From the NCBI RefSeq assembly GCF_029982035.1, contig NZ_CP104166.1:1240001-1304000 (forward strand): DNA of 64,000 nucleotides. The letters are read 5' to 3'. The notes beneath the pieces were generated by a model. It was not told where the DNA came from. It saw nothing but the letters and a program-made list of their open reading frames with translations, and made no database searches. A program made the position numbers and the translations under genes. This document shows, piece by piece, positions 8,574 through 17,524 of the stretch (position 1 is its first letter; each line of letters begins with the position of its first letter). Source of the DNA: Megaera polyxenophila (GTDB taxonomy: Bacteria; Pseudomonadota; Alphaproteobacteria; Rickettsiales; Rickettsiaceae).

Positions 8574-9563
8574 ATGCCGCTTTTAATTAAGACACAGATT
8601 CAAACAAAAATTGCAAATATCTGCTTTTCCGACAATTCTAAAGCTAGTGAACGAGCTTCAGAAATCATCATTAAAGGTAAAGAGGCAGGTTTTGCCTTAG
8701 ATATTAATGGAATTGCCTTAGAAGAAGCACAAGAGGTTAGAAATCATATAATAAACGAATTAGAAAAGATTGCTGACATTGAGAGAATCAATATTGTTTT
8801 AACTAGTTCTGAAAATAAACAGGCCCAACCAAAAAAAGAAAATTCCAAAATAATACTTGATAACATTAAGAAGGTGATCTTGATTGCTGCAGGTAAAGGA
8901 GGAGTGGGAAAGTCAACAATAGCAGCACTTCTTGCTCAAAAACTTGCCAGCCAAGGAAAAAAAGTAGGCTTGCTTGATGCAGATATTTATGGTCCTTCCA
9001 TCCCCAGCATTTTTGATCTTAAGGGGAAACCAGAGTTAGTAAATAAGAGAATGATTCCTCTTTGTAATTATAATGTTAAAGTAAACTCAATCGGTTTCAT
9101 TACTGATCCTTTATCATCGATTAGTTGGAGGGGGCCTATGACGAGCAAAGCTCTGTATCAACTTATTTCCTTAACTAATTGGGGACAGCTTGATTATTTG
9201 ATAATTGACACTCCCCCCGGTACTGGTGACATACACTTGAGTTTATTACAAAATTATGTAACTGCTGGAGTAATAATGATAACAACTCCACAAAAAATTT
9301 CGGCAATTGATGTGCAAAGAACCATAAATTTATATAGAAAATTTGGAGTACCAATAATTGGTATAATCGAGAATATGAGTGGTTATTTTGCTCCAAGTTC
9401 AGAAAAAATTACCATATTCTCCGGTAATAGCGGTAAACAAATTGCAAGTGATTATACTTTACCTCTTCTAGCTAAAATAGCCTTAATTCCAGAATTATCT
9501 GCATCGTGTGATAAAGGGCTAGCTCTTGAAAAGTATTTTGATCTATTAGATTTTACAATCTAA
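8574..9563 (+). CDS. mrp: Mrp/ApbC-family Fe-S carrier ATPase
   Basis: A short N-terminal MIP18-like region (residues 1-80) precedes a P-loop with the deviant Walker A AAGKGGVGKST (residues 106-116), DADIYGPSIPSIF and DTPPGTGDIHL. Mrp proteins load and transfer Fe-S clusters in the cytoplasm. The C-terminal CxxC that usually bridges the dimer cluster is not visible; the equivalent stretch reads ENMSGYFAPSSEKITIF. The stop at 9561-9563 comes just before the right end of an IS91-like copy, so the extreme C-terminus may have been altered. Position beside hflK is the usual rickettsial arrangement. Confidence 0.9.
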   Translation: MPLLIKTQIQTKIANICFSDNSKASERASEIIIKGKEAGFALDINGIALEEAQEVRNHIINELEKIADIERINIVLTSSENKQAQPKKENSKIILDNIKKVILIAAGKGGVGKSTIAALLAQKLASQGKKVGLLDADIYGPSIPSIFDLKGKPELVNKRMIPLCNYNVKVNSIGFITDPLSSISWRGPMTSKALYQLISLTNWGQLDYLIIDTPPGTGDIHLSLLQNYVTAGVIMITTPQKISAIDVQRTINLYRKFGVPIIGIIENMSGYFAPSSEKITIFSGNSGKQIASDYTLPLLAKIALIPELSASCDKGLALEKYFDLLDFTI

Positions 9564-9774
9564 TATTTTATAGTATAGGAATTTCAAAATTTGTAACCAG
9601 AAAAATTGTTAATCAAAACTTTGAAAATTCATTTAATAAATATGTAGTTACAAGCCACAATATTAGAAATTATCAACACTTTTACAAAAATCTCTGCCAG
9701 AATCCATCTAAAAATAGGTTCAGTTTTACAAATTATGTGGCCAAGACGTGAAAGAAGTGTTCGCCATAATGATG

Positions 9775-10092
9775 TTATCTAGGCGTTGATAATAATTCAT
9801 TGATTCTTATTAATAACAATGGCGGAGATAAACCGTAATAAACTTGCCGCAGATTCATACATTTATTGCAATTATAGCAAAACAGAGGATCTATTTTAAA
9901 ATTCAACCAAATCATTAATCTCCAACTAATGAGCTTGGTTTTCTTATGAACGATTTGATTAATTGCCTTATATACGATAGGTAATTGTACACCCCTAGTT
10001 CTATTAGATAAAAAACCGTAATACCTAATCATTCGAAAATAACGATCTGGTATATGCATAATCAGACTAGCTATGAACTGCATCACGGGCAT
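9775..10092 (-). CDS. IS91-like transposase, C-terminal frame (copy A)
   Basis: A 105-residue ORF (MPVMQFIASLIMHIPDRYFR...) continues the transposase after a -1 change of frame. The true join is further upstream: the frame reads on from a CCCCC run near the end of the 246-residue ORF, giving KRPPISETRIENYDGKQ, the expected continuation of IS91 transposases. The region holds the family's IPDRYFRMIRYYGFLSNRTRG block and a CYNCNKCM zinc knuckle. The same frame change is present in all six copies. Confidence 0.8.
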   Translation of the reverse strand: MPVMQFIASLIMHIPDRYFRMIRYYGFLSNRTRGVQLPIVYKAINQIVHKKTKLISWRLMIWLNFKIDPLFCYNCNKCMNLRQVYYGLSPPLLLIRINELLSTPR

Positions 10093-10163
10093 AGTTATGC
10101 GATCAATTGTATTATTATAGTGATCAAGAAATTTAAACGTTACCTGCTTTCCGTCGTAATTTT

Positions 10164-10904
10164 CTATTCTTGTCTCGGAAATAGGGGGCGTTTTATATAC
10201 CGCCCTAAATATTCTATGTTGCGTTTATGATCATCCGATGGTTTTTGTAAATAAACATACCAACTGATTTCGTATAAACTACTCATCCAGTTATTAAAAT
10301 TCTCAGCATTTTGATATGCGGACGGCAACTTCAAATTACTTGAGATATATTGAAAGCGAAATAACTCAAGGACTCTATGTCTCCACATTTTTTTAATAGG
10401 TTCGGCAGGAAAAAATAATTTTTGCCACTTGCCTTTGCTATTTATACCGCCGCAAGTAACCGATAAATGGATATGAACATTGCGTTTTAAATCTCTACCG
10501 AAAGTGTGTAAGGCAGTAAATATACCAACCACAAGATTTTTCTTTGTAGCTATCTCCTTAATAATTCCTGCTGCAATACCGGAAATCAATCCAAACAGAT
10601 CACGATTGAGCCAAAATATCGGCCATAAAGAGTCCGGCATTGTAAATGTAATGTGCTGCCATCGTGTTTTTGGTAGAACATTGCTAGCCTTACTCACCCA
10701 TTGATCCGTTTGTTTCTTACCACAACGAGAACAAAACCTACCTTTACAGCTGAATGCTAACGATTTATTGCGGTTACAATCACGGCAGCTATAACGTTTA
10801 AATCCTAAATATTTCGTTCCACACGATATAACTTTAGTGACGTTGAAAATAATGCCGTATCTTAGCTTGCCGTATTTTTTAGCGAAATCGAGACCAATTA
10901 CCAC
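10164..10904 (-). CDS. IS91-like HUH transposase, main frame (copy A)
   Basis: The 246 residues comprise an N-terminal zinc-binding part (SCGTKYLGFKRYSCRDCNRN, CKGRFCSRCGKK), the HUH metal motif NVHIHLSVTCGG and the nucleophile region EYLGRYIKRP with tyrosines four apart, as in Y2-type IS91 enzymes. The transposase nicks oriIS and drives rolling-circle transposition. The frame is open at neither end: N-terminal residues lie in another frame (MEIVGKG...FLDRGNWSRFR) and the C-terminus in a third. Copy A has Leu instead of Val before AFSCKGRFC, unlike the other copies. Confidence 0.85.
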   Translation of the reverse strand: MVIGLDFAKKYGKLRYGIIFNVTKVISCGTKYLGFKRYSCRDCNRNKSLAFSCKGRFCSRCGKKQTDQWVSKASNVLPKTRWQHITFTMPDSLWPIFWLNRDLFGLISGIAAGIIKEIATKKNLVVGIFTALHTFGRDLKRNVHIHLSVTCGGINSKGKWQKLFFPAEPIKKMWRHRVLELFRFQYISSNLKLPSAYQNAENFNNWMSSLYEISWYVYLQKPSDDHKRNIEYLGRYIKRPLFPRQE

Positions 10905-10977
10905 GGTCTAGAAAAATATGTTTTATAGATATTCCTTTACCGACTATTTCCATAAATTACTTATAGTTAATGTTTTC

Positions 10978-11232
10978 TTACCAAGGAATCTTTCTTCCTT
11001 TGCGTTCTAAATCAAATTCTTTACAATCAGGGCAATAGTAAACAGAATTATACTTATGATTGGGAGATATTTTTCGCAACATTATCCAGAAAGCCTTGGC
11101 TATTTCCTTATCTCCTTCGGAAAAAATCTTTTTGATCCTGCTGTAAGGAATTGCTTGCTCTTTAGAAATGGCCTTAAGAGTTTTTACCGCTAATTCATTG
11201 ACCAAATGCTGCTCAGAGTGCAAGTTACTCAT
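10978..11232 (-). CDS. IS91-associated 84-residue ORF (copy A)
   Basis: A small basic protein with a C-terminal CPDCKEFDLERKGRKIP segment, encoded upstream of the transposase inside every full-length copy. Some IS91 relatives carry an accessory ORF before the transposase; I do not recognise this one. It is intact in five copies and frameshifted in copy D, so it is probably not needed on each copy. Confidence 0.6.
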   Translation of the reverse strand: MSNLHSEQHLVNELAVKTLKAISKEQAIPYSRIKKIFSEGDKEIAKAFWIMLRKISPNHKYNSVYYCPDCKEFDLERKGRKIPW

Positions 11233-11330
11233 AACTCAATTATATATTATCTTATGTATGTCTAACATTCAGTCTTTATAACTCAAGTTAAAACAAATCA
11301 AATACCAGTATTATAATCCTCCATAAATAT

Positions 11331-11717
11331 TTATCGGTCAAGAGTATCTTCTTTTAAGCTGCCACCGATAGGTGGCTTATCTTGTTTTAGCGTCATAATT
11401 GGGAATCCTGAAGAAGACCAAGCGTGAATTCCACCTTCAAGATTCCATAAACTGTACTGAAAACCTTCTTTATTTAAGGTCTGACATCCAATCATTGATC
11501 TAATACCGGATTTGCACTGTAAAACTATTTTCTTCTCTCCTAAATCAGGAAGCTGATGAATTTTTGCAGGAAGTTGAGATAATGGTATATTAATAGCTTT
11601 TTCAATATGTGCTTCTTTATACTCGAGTGGTTCTCGGACATCAACCAGTATCACCTCATTTTTATCCAGCCAAAATTTCAATGTTTTGGGATCTAGAGTT
11701 TTTATTTCTGCCATCAT
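11331..11717 (-). CDS. Rhodanese-like protein with IS91-encoded C-terminus
   Basis: A single rhodanese domain of about 110 residues (VILVDVREPLEYKEAHIEKAINIPLS; active-site loop LQCKSGIRS with the catalytic Cys; NLEGGIHAWSSSGFPI). Such small proteins are sulfurtransferases or sulfur carriers. IS91 copy A begins at 11384, inside the gene: the last 17-18 residues (QDKPPIGGSLKEDTLDR) are translated from the left end of the element, which supplies the stop. The domain itself is complete, so activity may survive. It lies 28 bases after gapR on the same strand, probably an operon. Confidence 0.85.
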   Translation of the reverse strand: MMAEIKTLDPKTLKFWLDKNEVILVDVREPLEYKEAHIEKAINIPLSQLPAKIHQLPDLGEKKIVLQCKSGIRSMIGCQTLNKEGFQYSLWNLEGGIHAWSSSGFPIMTLKQDKPPIGGSLKEDTLDR

Positions 11718-11745
11718 TTCTGCCTTTCTTGATTTACTTATAATA

Positions 11746-11982
11746 CTAGACTTCCAAAGCTTGCCTATAAAGCTCTAATATAGCATCTTGCTCAGCTAAT
11801 TTATTTTTATCAAGTTTTCTTAACTTAATTATTTGTTTCATTGTTTTAACATCAAAACCGTTAGCTTTTGCTTCATCAAAAACCTGTTTTATGTCATCAA
11901 GTAATGCGCTTTTTTCAGTTTCTAGTCGTTCAATTCTGTCTATATATTGCTTCAGTTGATCTTTTGCTACTATTTCAGCCAT
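11746..11982 (-). CDS. gapR: GapR-family nucleoid-associated protein (DUF2312)
   Basis: A 78-residue, highly charged helical protein with IDRIERLETEKSALLDDIKQVFDEAKANGFDVKTMKQIIKLRK, the hallmark of the DUF2312/GapR family. In Caulobacter, GapR binds AT-rich, overtwisted DNA ahead of replication and transcription machinery. Length matches alphaproteobacterial homologues. It is the first gene of a probable two-gene operon with the rhodanese gene. Confidence 0.9.
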   Translation of the reverse strand: MAEIVAKDQLKQYIDRIERLETEKSALLDDIKQVFDEAKANGFDVKTMKQIIKLRKLDKNKLAEQDAILELYRQALEV

Positions 11983-12129
11983 AAAAATCCTCTTTATTAA
12001 TTATGATGTTTTTTATAAACACATTTAAAACAAAAAACCACTAAAAGCTTGTGATTTTATATAAAATATATTGCTTGGGACTAGAGTTTAAACTATTTAA
12101 TTATACTAGCCTATTAAACTTATAGTTTA

Positions 12130-12903
12130 ATGCAATTGGGCTTAAAATCATTTAATATAATTATAAAATCTATGGAGATAGATATTGTCAGCAAAATTTA
12201 TATTGCTTTATCAATAGTTGTTTTGTATCTGCTTTTTAAAACAACTGTTGAATGGAAAAAAGGATTAGACAGAAAAAATTTAAGCTTAATGCAATTATAC
12301 TTAGAACTCAAATTTTTGTACAAAAACCTTGGGCACAGTACACAATATAGTTCCAGCGAGAATTTTTGCATTGAATTAATGTTATCTATAAAAGAATATT
12401 ATAATTTAGAAGAAATTATGGTAATTGATTCAATCCATATGGAATTTAAAACCAGAGCTATTAGTTTATTAAAGAAAGAAGTTTATAATTTTCTTCCGGG
12501 TAATTTAATCTCTCTCAAAGAAAAATTTAAAACTAAAGATATTGTAGTGCTAAATACCACAATTAATAATAGAAAATATGTATTATATATTGCGGAATTA
12601 GCACAAGGTATCGACTGTAATGGTTTTATTATATGTGTTGAAAACTTTCCAAGCTTATTAAGTAAAAATGAATTGCTAGGCCTTGAGTCTAATAATAACC
12701 TCCTTAAAACGAGATTATTTTATAGTATAGGAAATTCAAAATTTGCAACCAGAAAAATCATCAATCAGCTTTTTAAAAATTCGTTTAATAAATATGTAGT
12801 TACCAGCCACAATATTAGAAATTATCAACACTTTTACAAAAATCTCTGCCAGAATCTATCTAAAAATAGGTTCAGTTTTACAAATTATGTGGCCAAGACG
12901 TGA
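12130..12903 (+). CDS. Unrecognised membrane-anchored protein fused to IS91 tail
   Basis: One N-terminal membrane segment (IYIALSIVVLYLLFKTTVEW, about residues 22-41) is followed by a mixed soluble region of some 150 residues that I do not recognise; it could be a sensory alpha/beta domain. From about residue 198 (FYSIGNSKFATRK...) to the stop, the reading frame runs through the right end of IS91 copy B, because the same DNA occurs at the right end of copies D and F far away. Either the gene was extended by the insertion or this gene's 3' end was once captured as the element's terminus. The upstream AT-rich gap to gapR would hold divergent promoters. Confidence 0.55.
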   Translation: MQLGLKSFNIIIKSMEIDIVSKIYIALSIVVLYLLFKTTVEWKKGLDRKNLSLMQLYLELKFLYKNLGHSTQYSSSENFCIELMLSIKEYYNLEEIMVIDSIHMEFKTRAISLLKKEVYNFLPGNLISLKEKFKTKDIVVLNTTINNRKYVLYIAELAQGIDCNGFIICVENFPSLLSKNELLGLESNNNLLKTRLFYSIGNSKFATRKIINQLFKNSFNKYVVTSHNIRNYQHFYKNLCQNLSKNRFSFTNYVAKT

Positions 12904-12926
12904 AAGAAGTGTTCGCCATAATGATG

Positions 12927-13244
12927 TTATCTAGGCGTTGATAATAATTCATTGGTTCTTATTAATAACAATGGCGGAGATAAACCGTAATAAACTTGCC
13001 GCAGATTCATACATTTATTGCAATTATAGCAAAACAGAGGATCTATTTTAAAATTCAACCAAATCATTAATCTCCAACTAATGAGCTTAGTTTTCTTATG
13101 AACGATTTGATTAATTGCCTTATATACGATAGGTAATTGTACGCCCCTAGTTCTATTAGATAAAAAACCGTAATACCTAATCATTCGAAAATAACGATCT
13201 GGTATATGCATAATCAGACTAGCTATGAACTGCATCACGGGCAT
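12927..13244 (-). CDS. IS91-like transposase, C-terminal frame (copy B)
   Basis: Identical to the copy A counterpart except Thr for Ile near the end (RTNELLSTPR), a subtype II marker shared with copies D and F. It needs a -1 frame change at the C5 run to be joined to the main frame. Confidence 0.8.
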   Translation of the reverse strand: MPVMQFIASLIMHIPDRYFRMIRYYGFLSNRTRGVQLPIVYKAINQIVHKKTKLISWRLMIWLNFKIDPLFCYNCNKCMNLRQVYYGLSPPLLLIRTNELLSTPR

Positions 13245-13315
13245 AGTTATGCGATCAATTGTATTATTATAGTGATCAAGAAATTTAAACGTTACCTGCT
13301 TTCCGTCGTAATTTT

Positions 13316-14056
13316 CTATTCTTGTCTCGGAAATAGGGGGCGTTTTATATACCGCCCTAAATATTCTATGTTGCGTTTATGATCATCCGATGGTTTTTGT
13401 AAATAAACATACCAACTGATTTCGTATAAACTACTCATCCAGTTATTAAAATTCTCAGCATTTTGATATGCGGACGGCAACTTCAAATTACTTGAGATAT
13501 ATTGAAAGCGAAATAACTCAAGGACTCTATGTCTCCACATTTTTTTAATAGGTTCGGCAGGAAAAAATAATTTTTGCCACTTGCCTTTGCTATTTATACC
13601 GCCGCAAGTAACCGATAAATGGATATGAACATTGCGTTTTAAATCTCTACCGAAAGTGTGTAAGGCAGTAAATATACCAACCACAAGATTTTTCTTTGTA
13701 GCTATCTCCTTAATAATTCCTGCTGCAATACCGGAAATCAATCCAAACAGATCACGATTGAGCCAAAATATCGGCCATAAAGAGTCCGGCATTGTAAATG
13801 TAATGTGCTGCCATCGTGTTTTTGGTAGAACATTGCTAGCCTTACTCACCCATTGATCCGTTTGTTTCTTACCACAACGAGAACAAAACCTACCTTTACA
13901 GCTGAATGCTACCGATTTATTGCGGTTACAATCACGGCAGCTATAACGTTTAAATCCTAAATATTTCGTTCCACACGATATAACTTTAGTGACGTTGAAA
14001 ATAATGCCGTATCTTAGCTTGCCGTATTTTTTAGCGAAATCGAGACCAATTACCAC
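13316..14056 (-). CDS. IS91-like HUH transposase, main frame (copy B)
   Basis: Same 246-residue main frame, with zinc-binding cysteines, HIH metal motif and YLGRY nucleophile region, as in copy A, with Val before AFSCKGRFC. N- and C-terminal parts are in other frames. Confidence 0.85.
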   Translation of the reverse strand: MVIGLDFAKKYGKLRYGIIFNVTKVISCGTKYLGFKRYSCRDCNRNKSVAFSCKGRFCSRCGKKQTDQWVSKASNVLPKTRWQHITFTMPDSLWPIFWLNRDLFGLISGIAAGIIKEIATKKNLVVGIFTALHTFGRDLKRNVHIHLSVTCGGINSKGKWQKLFFPAEPIKKMWRHRVLELFRFQYISSNLKLPSAYQNAENFNNWMSSLYEISWYVYLQKPSDDHKRNIEYLGRYIKRPLFPRQE

Positions 14057-14129
14057 GGTCTAGAAAAATATGTTTTATAGATATTCCTTTACCGACTATT
14101 TCCATAAATTACTTATAGTTAATGTTTTC

Positions 14130-14384
14130 TTACCAAGGAATCTTTCTTCCTTTGCGTTCTAAATCAAATTCTTTACAATCAGGGCAATAGTAAACAGAAT
14201 TATACTTATGATTGGGAGATATTTTTCGCAACATTATCCAGAAAGCCTTGGCTATTTCCTTATCTCCTTCGGAAAAAATCTTTTTGATCCTGCTGTAAGG
14301 AATTGCTTGCTCTTTAGAAATGGCCTTAAGAGTTTTTACCGCTAATTCATTGACCAAATGCTGCTCAGAGTGCAAGTTACTCAT
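14130..14384 (-). CDS. IS91-associated 84-residue ORF (copy B)
   Basis: Identical to the copy A small ORF ending CPDCKEFDLERKGRKIPW; an accessory ORF of unknown role carried by the element. Confidence 0.6.
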   Translation of the reverse strand: MSNLHSEQHLVNELAVKTLKAISKEQAIPYSRIKKIFSEGDKEIAKAFWIMLRKISPNHKYNSVYYCPDCKEFDLERKGRKIPW

Positions 14385-14637
14385 AACTCAATTATATATT
14401 ATCTTATGTATGTCTAACATTCAGTCTTTATAACTCAAGTTAAAACAAATCAAATACCAGTATTATAATCCTCCATAAATATTTATCGGTCAAGGGTATC
14501 TTCTTTTAAGCTGCCACCGATAGGTGGCTTATCTTGTAATTAAAAAATTCTGAAATTACTGGGCTTGTAAGTAAATTATCCCTTGTTTTAGAAGCTGATA
14601 TTTGCTATAGTTTCAGCATAATTTATGTGCAAAAACA

Positions 14638-14853
14638 ATGGCAAAAGAAGAATTACTTCAATTCGACGGGAAAGTATTAGAGCTTTTACCCAATGCTCAT
14701 TTTAGGGTTATCCTTGAAAATGGACATGAAATTATAGCTCATACTTCTGGTAAAATGAGAAAAAATCGTATTCGTATTTTAGCTGGTGATAAAGTTAAGG
14801 TAGAAATGACCCCCTATGACTTAACAAAAGGTAGGGTTATACATCGCAGCTAA
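14638..14853 (+). CDS. infA: Translation initiation factor IF-1
   Basis: The 71-residue S1/OB-fold protein (MAKEELLQFDGKVLELLPNA, HEIIAHTSGKMRKNRIRILAGD, TPYDLTKGRVIHR) is typical IF-1, which occupies the ribosomal A site during initiation. Length is exact for the family. IS91 copy B ends about 100 bases upstream, so the native promoter region is short or has been replaced; the remaining gap is AT-rich and contains TTTGCTATAGTT-like promoter-compatible sequence. Confidence 0.97.
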   Translation: MAKEELLQFDGKVLELLPNAHFRVILENGHEIIAHTSGKMRKNRIRILAGDKVKVEMTPYDLTKGRVIHRS

Positions 14854-14937
14854 ATTAACCTAAGAATTGTTGAAGTTTTTTTAAGGTGCTAAAATTACCT
14901 GGAACTTATCTTAAAATACTAAATCTGCTCTTAATAA

Positions 14938-15267
14938 ATGATAAATTTTGATGTAAGCCAGAGCGCAGCTCTCCGTATTTCTGAACTTCTAAAGAATGAA
15001 CCAGACAGTAAAATAGCTATTAGAGTGGCTGTAGATAGTGGAGGCTGTTCAGGCTTTATGTATGATTACAATTTGATTGATAAGGTAAATGATGATGACT
15101 TTGTTTTAGAAAAATATGGAGTAAAAATCGCCATAGATCCTTTATCTCAACAGTTTTTAGAGAAATGCAAATTAGAATTTATTGAAGAATTGGGAAGTGC
15201 TTATTTTCAAATATCCAATCCAAATGCAACTGCGAAATGTGGTTGCGGTAATTCATTTAACGTTTAG
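14938..15267 (+). CDS. erpA: Iron-sulfur cluster assembly/insertion protein, IscA/ErpA family
   Basis: 109 residues of the HesB/IscA fold with the three conserved cysteines: Cys37 (SGGCSGF) and Cys101/Cys103 (KCGCGNSF). A-type carriers pass Fe-S clusters to target apoproteins. Alphaproteobacterial genomes often hold several paralogues and the sequence alone does not decide between ErpA and IscA; I favour ErpA because of the stand-alone position. It follows infA by 84 bases on the same strand. Confidence 0.8.
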   Translation: MINFDVSQSAALRISELLKNEPDSKIAIRVAVDSGGCSGFMYDYNLIDKVNDDDFVLEKYGVKIAIDPLSQQFLEKCKLEFIEELGSAYFQISNPNATAKCGCGNSFNV

Positions 15268-15392
15268 GTTTGTTGTTACAATAAATAAGCCCTATATTCT
15301 CTTTAAAAAAATGCCTAATTTTTACTAAACTTTTAAGAATGCTAGAGTTTGTTAGAGCGAATTACGCAAATAAACTTATTTAAAAAATTATA

Positions 15393-16652
15393 CTAATTAT
15401 ATGTAATTTTTATAAGGTCTAAGAGCTGCTGGGCTGAAACTGTTTGTTCCTCTTTTTTATCTAAAAACCTTAATTTGAAGCTATTGCTTTGTATCTCATC
15501 AGCACCGGCAAATACAATATAATTAGCTCCATCCTTTAGTGCTTTTTCCATTCTTTTTTGTACTTTACCTTTTAGTTCAATTGCAACTGGAATAGAATGA
15601 GACCTTAAGAAATCAGCTAGTCTAATAATATAATTTTTGCATTCCTGTCCAATCGGAATTAGATAAAGCGGTGCTAATTTTTTGCTTTGATAATTTTTGA
15701 GCAGCATCATTAAAGCTAAACGTTCAATACCTAAACCAAAACCAATGGCAGGTACATCTGTTCCTCCCATCAATTTACATAGATAATCATAACGTCCGCC
15801 CCCACCTACTGCGTTTTGAGAGCCCAATTTATCAGTCGTAAATTCAAACGCCGTATGACAATAATAATCAAGACCCCGTGCTAATCGTGGATTTAGCTTA
15901 TAATTAATATTTAAAATACCTAAATAATCAAGTACCTTATCGAAATAAGCCTTTGATTCCGCTGTATAATAATCAGCAATAAAAGGAGCTCCTGTTGCTA
16001 TTTTTTTATCGTTTTCATCTTTTGAATCAAGTATACGAAGAGGCTTTTTTCTTAATCTCTCCTTACTATCGCTTGAGAGCTCATTTTCATATTTACTAAA
16101 GTAATTGATTAGAGCTTCCTGATATAAAGACCTTGAATTTTGACAACCCAGGGAATTTATTTCCAGTGTTATATCATCAAGGATATTTAGCTCTTGAAGT
16201 AAATGTAAGGCAAGTTTAATACTCTCAGCATCAGAATACGGTTCACCAGACCCTATATATTCACAATTAATTTGGTGAAACTGCCTTTGTCTTCCTGCTT
16301 GAGGACGGTCGTACCGGAATACCGGACCATGAGAAAATAATTTTAACGGGAGTTTCTGCTGAAGTCCGTTCGAAATAAAAGCTCTCATAATACCTGCAGT
16401 AAATTCCGGCCTAAGGGCTACACTTTCACCGCTTCTGTCTAGGAAACTGTACATTTCTTTGCTGATAACATCCGAACTATCGCCAAGTGTACGATCAAAA
16501 ACTTTTGTGTATTCCAGTATAGGGGTACTTGCCCCCTCATAACAATATAAGGCAGTTATTTTTCGGGCAGTATCTATGATGTAGCTATGAAGCTCGAAAT
16601 CCTCGCCGAAGAGATCTTTCATTCCTCTTAGTGATTGCAGTTTATCGGTCAT
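15393..16652 (-). CDS. hisS: Histidyl-tRNA synthetase
   Basis: A 419-residue class II synthetase: motif 1 region, motif 2 HGPVFRYDRPQAGRQRQFHQ, the histidine-specific LARGLDYYCHTAFEF (HisA motif), motif 3 AIGFGLGIERL, and a C-terminal anticodon-binding domain. It charges tRNA-His in the cytoplasm. The start overlaps the stop of the upstream gene by 4 bases, so it is translationally coupled to a gene now split by IS91 copy C; the IS lies between the operon's original promoter and hisS. Confidence 0.97.
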   Translation of the reverse strand: MTDKLQSLRGMKDLFGEDFELHSYIIDTARKITALYCYEGASTPILEYTKVFDRTLGDSSDVISKEMYSFLDRSGESVALRPEFTAGIMRAFISNGLQQKLPLKLFSHGPVFRYDRPQAGRQRQFHQINCEYIGSGEPYSDAESIKLALHLLQELNILDDITLEINSLGCQNSRSLYQEALINYFSKYENELSSDSKERLRKKPLRILDSKDENDKKIATGAPFIADYYTAESKAYFDKVLDYLGILNINYKLNPRLARGLDYYCHTAFEFTTDKLGSQNAVGGGGRYDYLCKLMGGTDVPAIGFGLGIERLALMMLLKNYQSKKLAPLYLIPIGQECKNYIIRLADFLRSHSIPVAIELKGKVQKRMEKALKDGANYIVFAGADEIQSNSFKLRFLDKKEEQTVSAQQLLDLIKITYN

Positions 16653-17338
16653 GGGGTAGGGTTATCTTGGCTATTATTATTTGTCGAACTTGCCGAAATT
16701 TCTTCATTAGGCAGTACTGACTCCTGATGATCTTCCAGAGAAGCTTCTGCTGCTGGTAAGGCCTGATTATCTTCTTGAGTATAAAACCCTCTGAGAAACT
16801 TAACTATTTTCTCGTCTGTAATAATTTCCCAGAATGATTTATTATTGATTTTAAGGCTAAAGCTTTTTGGCTCATAACTGAAATCTGTTTCAAATTTATC
16901 TCCTTGGGTTAACTCCGGTATTTTATTGAAAACCCTCAGAGCTTCAAAAGCATTACTTTCAATATTACTAACATATTTTTGCATAATATCTAAACTGCTT
17001 TTATCATCACCGCTTATTTTTTCTATTAGTGGTAAAACTATTTCATGAGCAAATTTTGTTTTTGCATTTATGATTTTAAAAGGATCAGATAATGTTAACA
17101 TACCATTATAGCGTTCCTTGTCTTTATTACTAATCGCTAAATCCATACTATATTCGTTAATACCGAAATGTAGGTTTGCGTCAGTAATGGAATCTTCAAT
17201 TTTATAGGTTAAATTAGTACTGAATTTGGTGTTTTTTATATCAATAAGACTATTTGCCAAATTCATGAAATCTTCTACCGTTAATCCCTTAGACTTAATT
17301 AAGTTGCCTTTAGTTATTTTATAGTATAGGAATTTCAA
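16649..17338 (-). pseudogene. 3' part of conserved envelope protein gene split by IS91 copy C
   Basis: From about 17315 down, the frame (TKGNLIKSKGLTVEDFMNLA...) is the C-terminal ~220 residues of the protein whose N-terminal part is encoded at 19103-20158; the apparent start MKFLYYKI comes from the IS right end. It ends with a Glu/Ser/Asn/Pro-rich tail and overlaps hisS by 4 bases. The intact gene would have encoded roughly 560 residues. I do not recognise the domain; the N-terminal half looks like an exported or inner-membrane anchored beta-rich protein (DUF2125-like at best). Confidence 0.75.
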
Positions 17339-17524
17339 AATTTGTAACCAGAAAAATTGTTAATCAAAACTTTGAAAATTCGTTTAATAAAATGTAGTTA
17401 CAAGCCACAATATTAGAAATTATCAACACTTTTATAAAAATCTCTGCCAGAATCTATCTAAAAATAGGTTCAGTTTTACAAATTATGTGGCTAAGACGTG
17501 AAAGAAGTGTTCGCCATAATGATG

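Larger units (their letters stand above)
9571..11384 (-). mobile_element. IS91-like element, copy A (subtype I)
   Basis: This 1,814-base unit recurs at 12723, 17322, 35731, 50491 and 52303, with a 3' fragment at 39674. Its left end (high coordinate here) starts CAAGATAAG and has a subterminal GCCACC-TATC-GGTGGC hairpin; its right end finishes ...CCTATACTA. There are no terminal inverted repeats, which fits IS91 rolling-circle elements, and CAAG is one of the tetranucleotides known to be used by IS91. It holds an 84-residue ORF and a transposase split over three frames. Subtype I (A, C, E and the fragment) differs from subtype II (B, D, F) in both termini and in one ORF residue. The right end abuts the mrp stop; the left end lies inside the rhodanese gene. 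Confidence 0.9.
12723..14536 (-). mobile_element. IS91-like element, copy B (subtype II)
   Basis: A 1,814-base copy whose right end (low coordinate) overlaps the last 60 codons of the 12130-12903 reading frame, and whose left CAAG end lies at 14536, 100 bases before infA. Its right-end variants (GCTGATTGATGATTTTTCTGG type) define subtype II. Besides disrupting the preceding gene, it sits in the upstream region of infA. Confidence 0.9.

Noticed and set aside
10480..10704. Plus-strand 74-codon frame inside IS91 copy A, repeated in every copy
   Set aside because: It is antisense to the transposase main frame, with no ribosome site and no family; its conservation follows from the identical IS copies.
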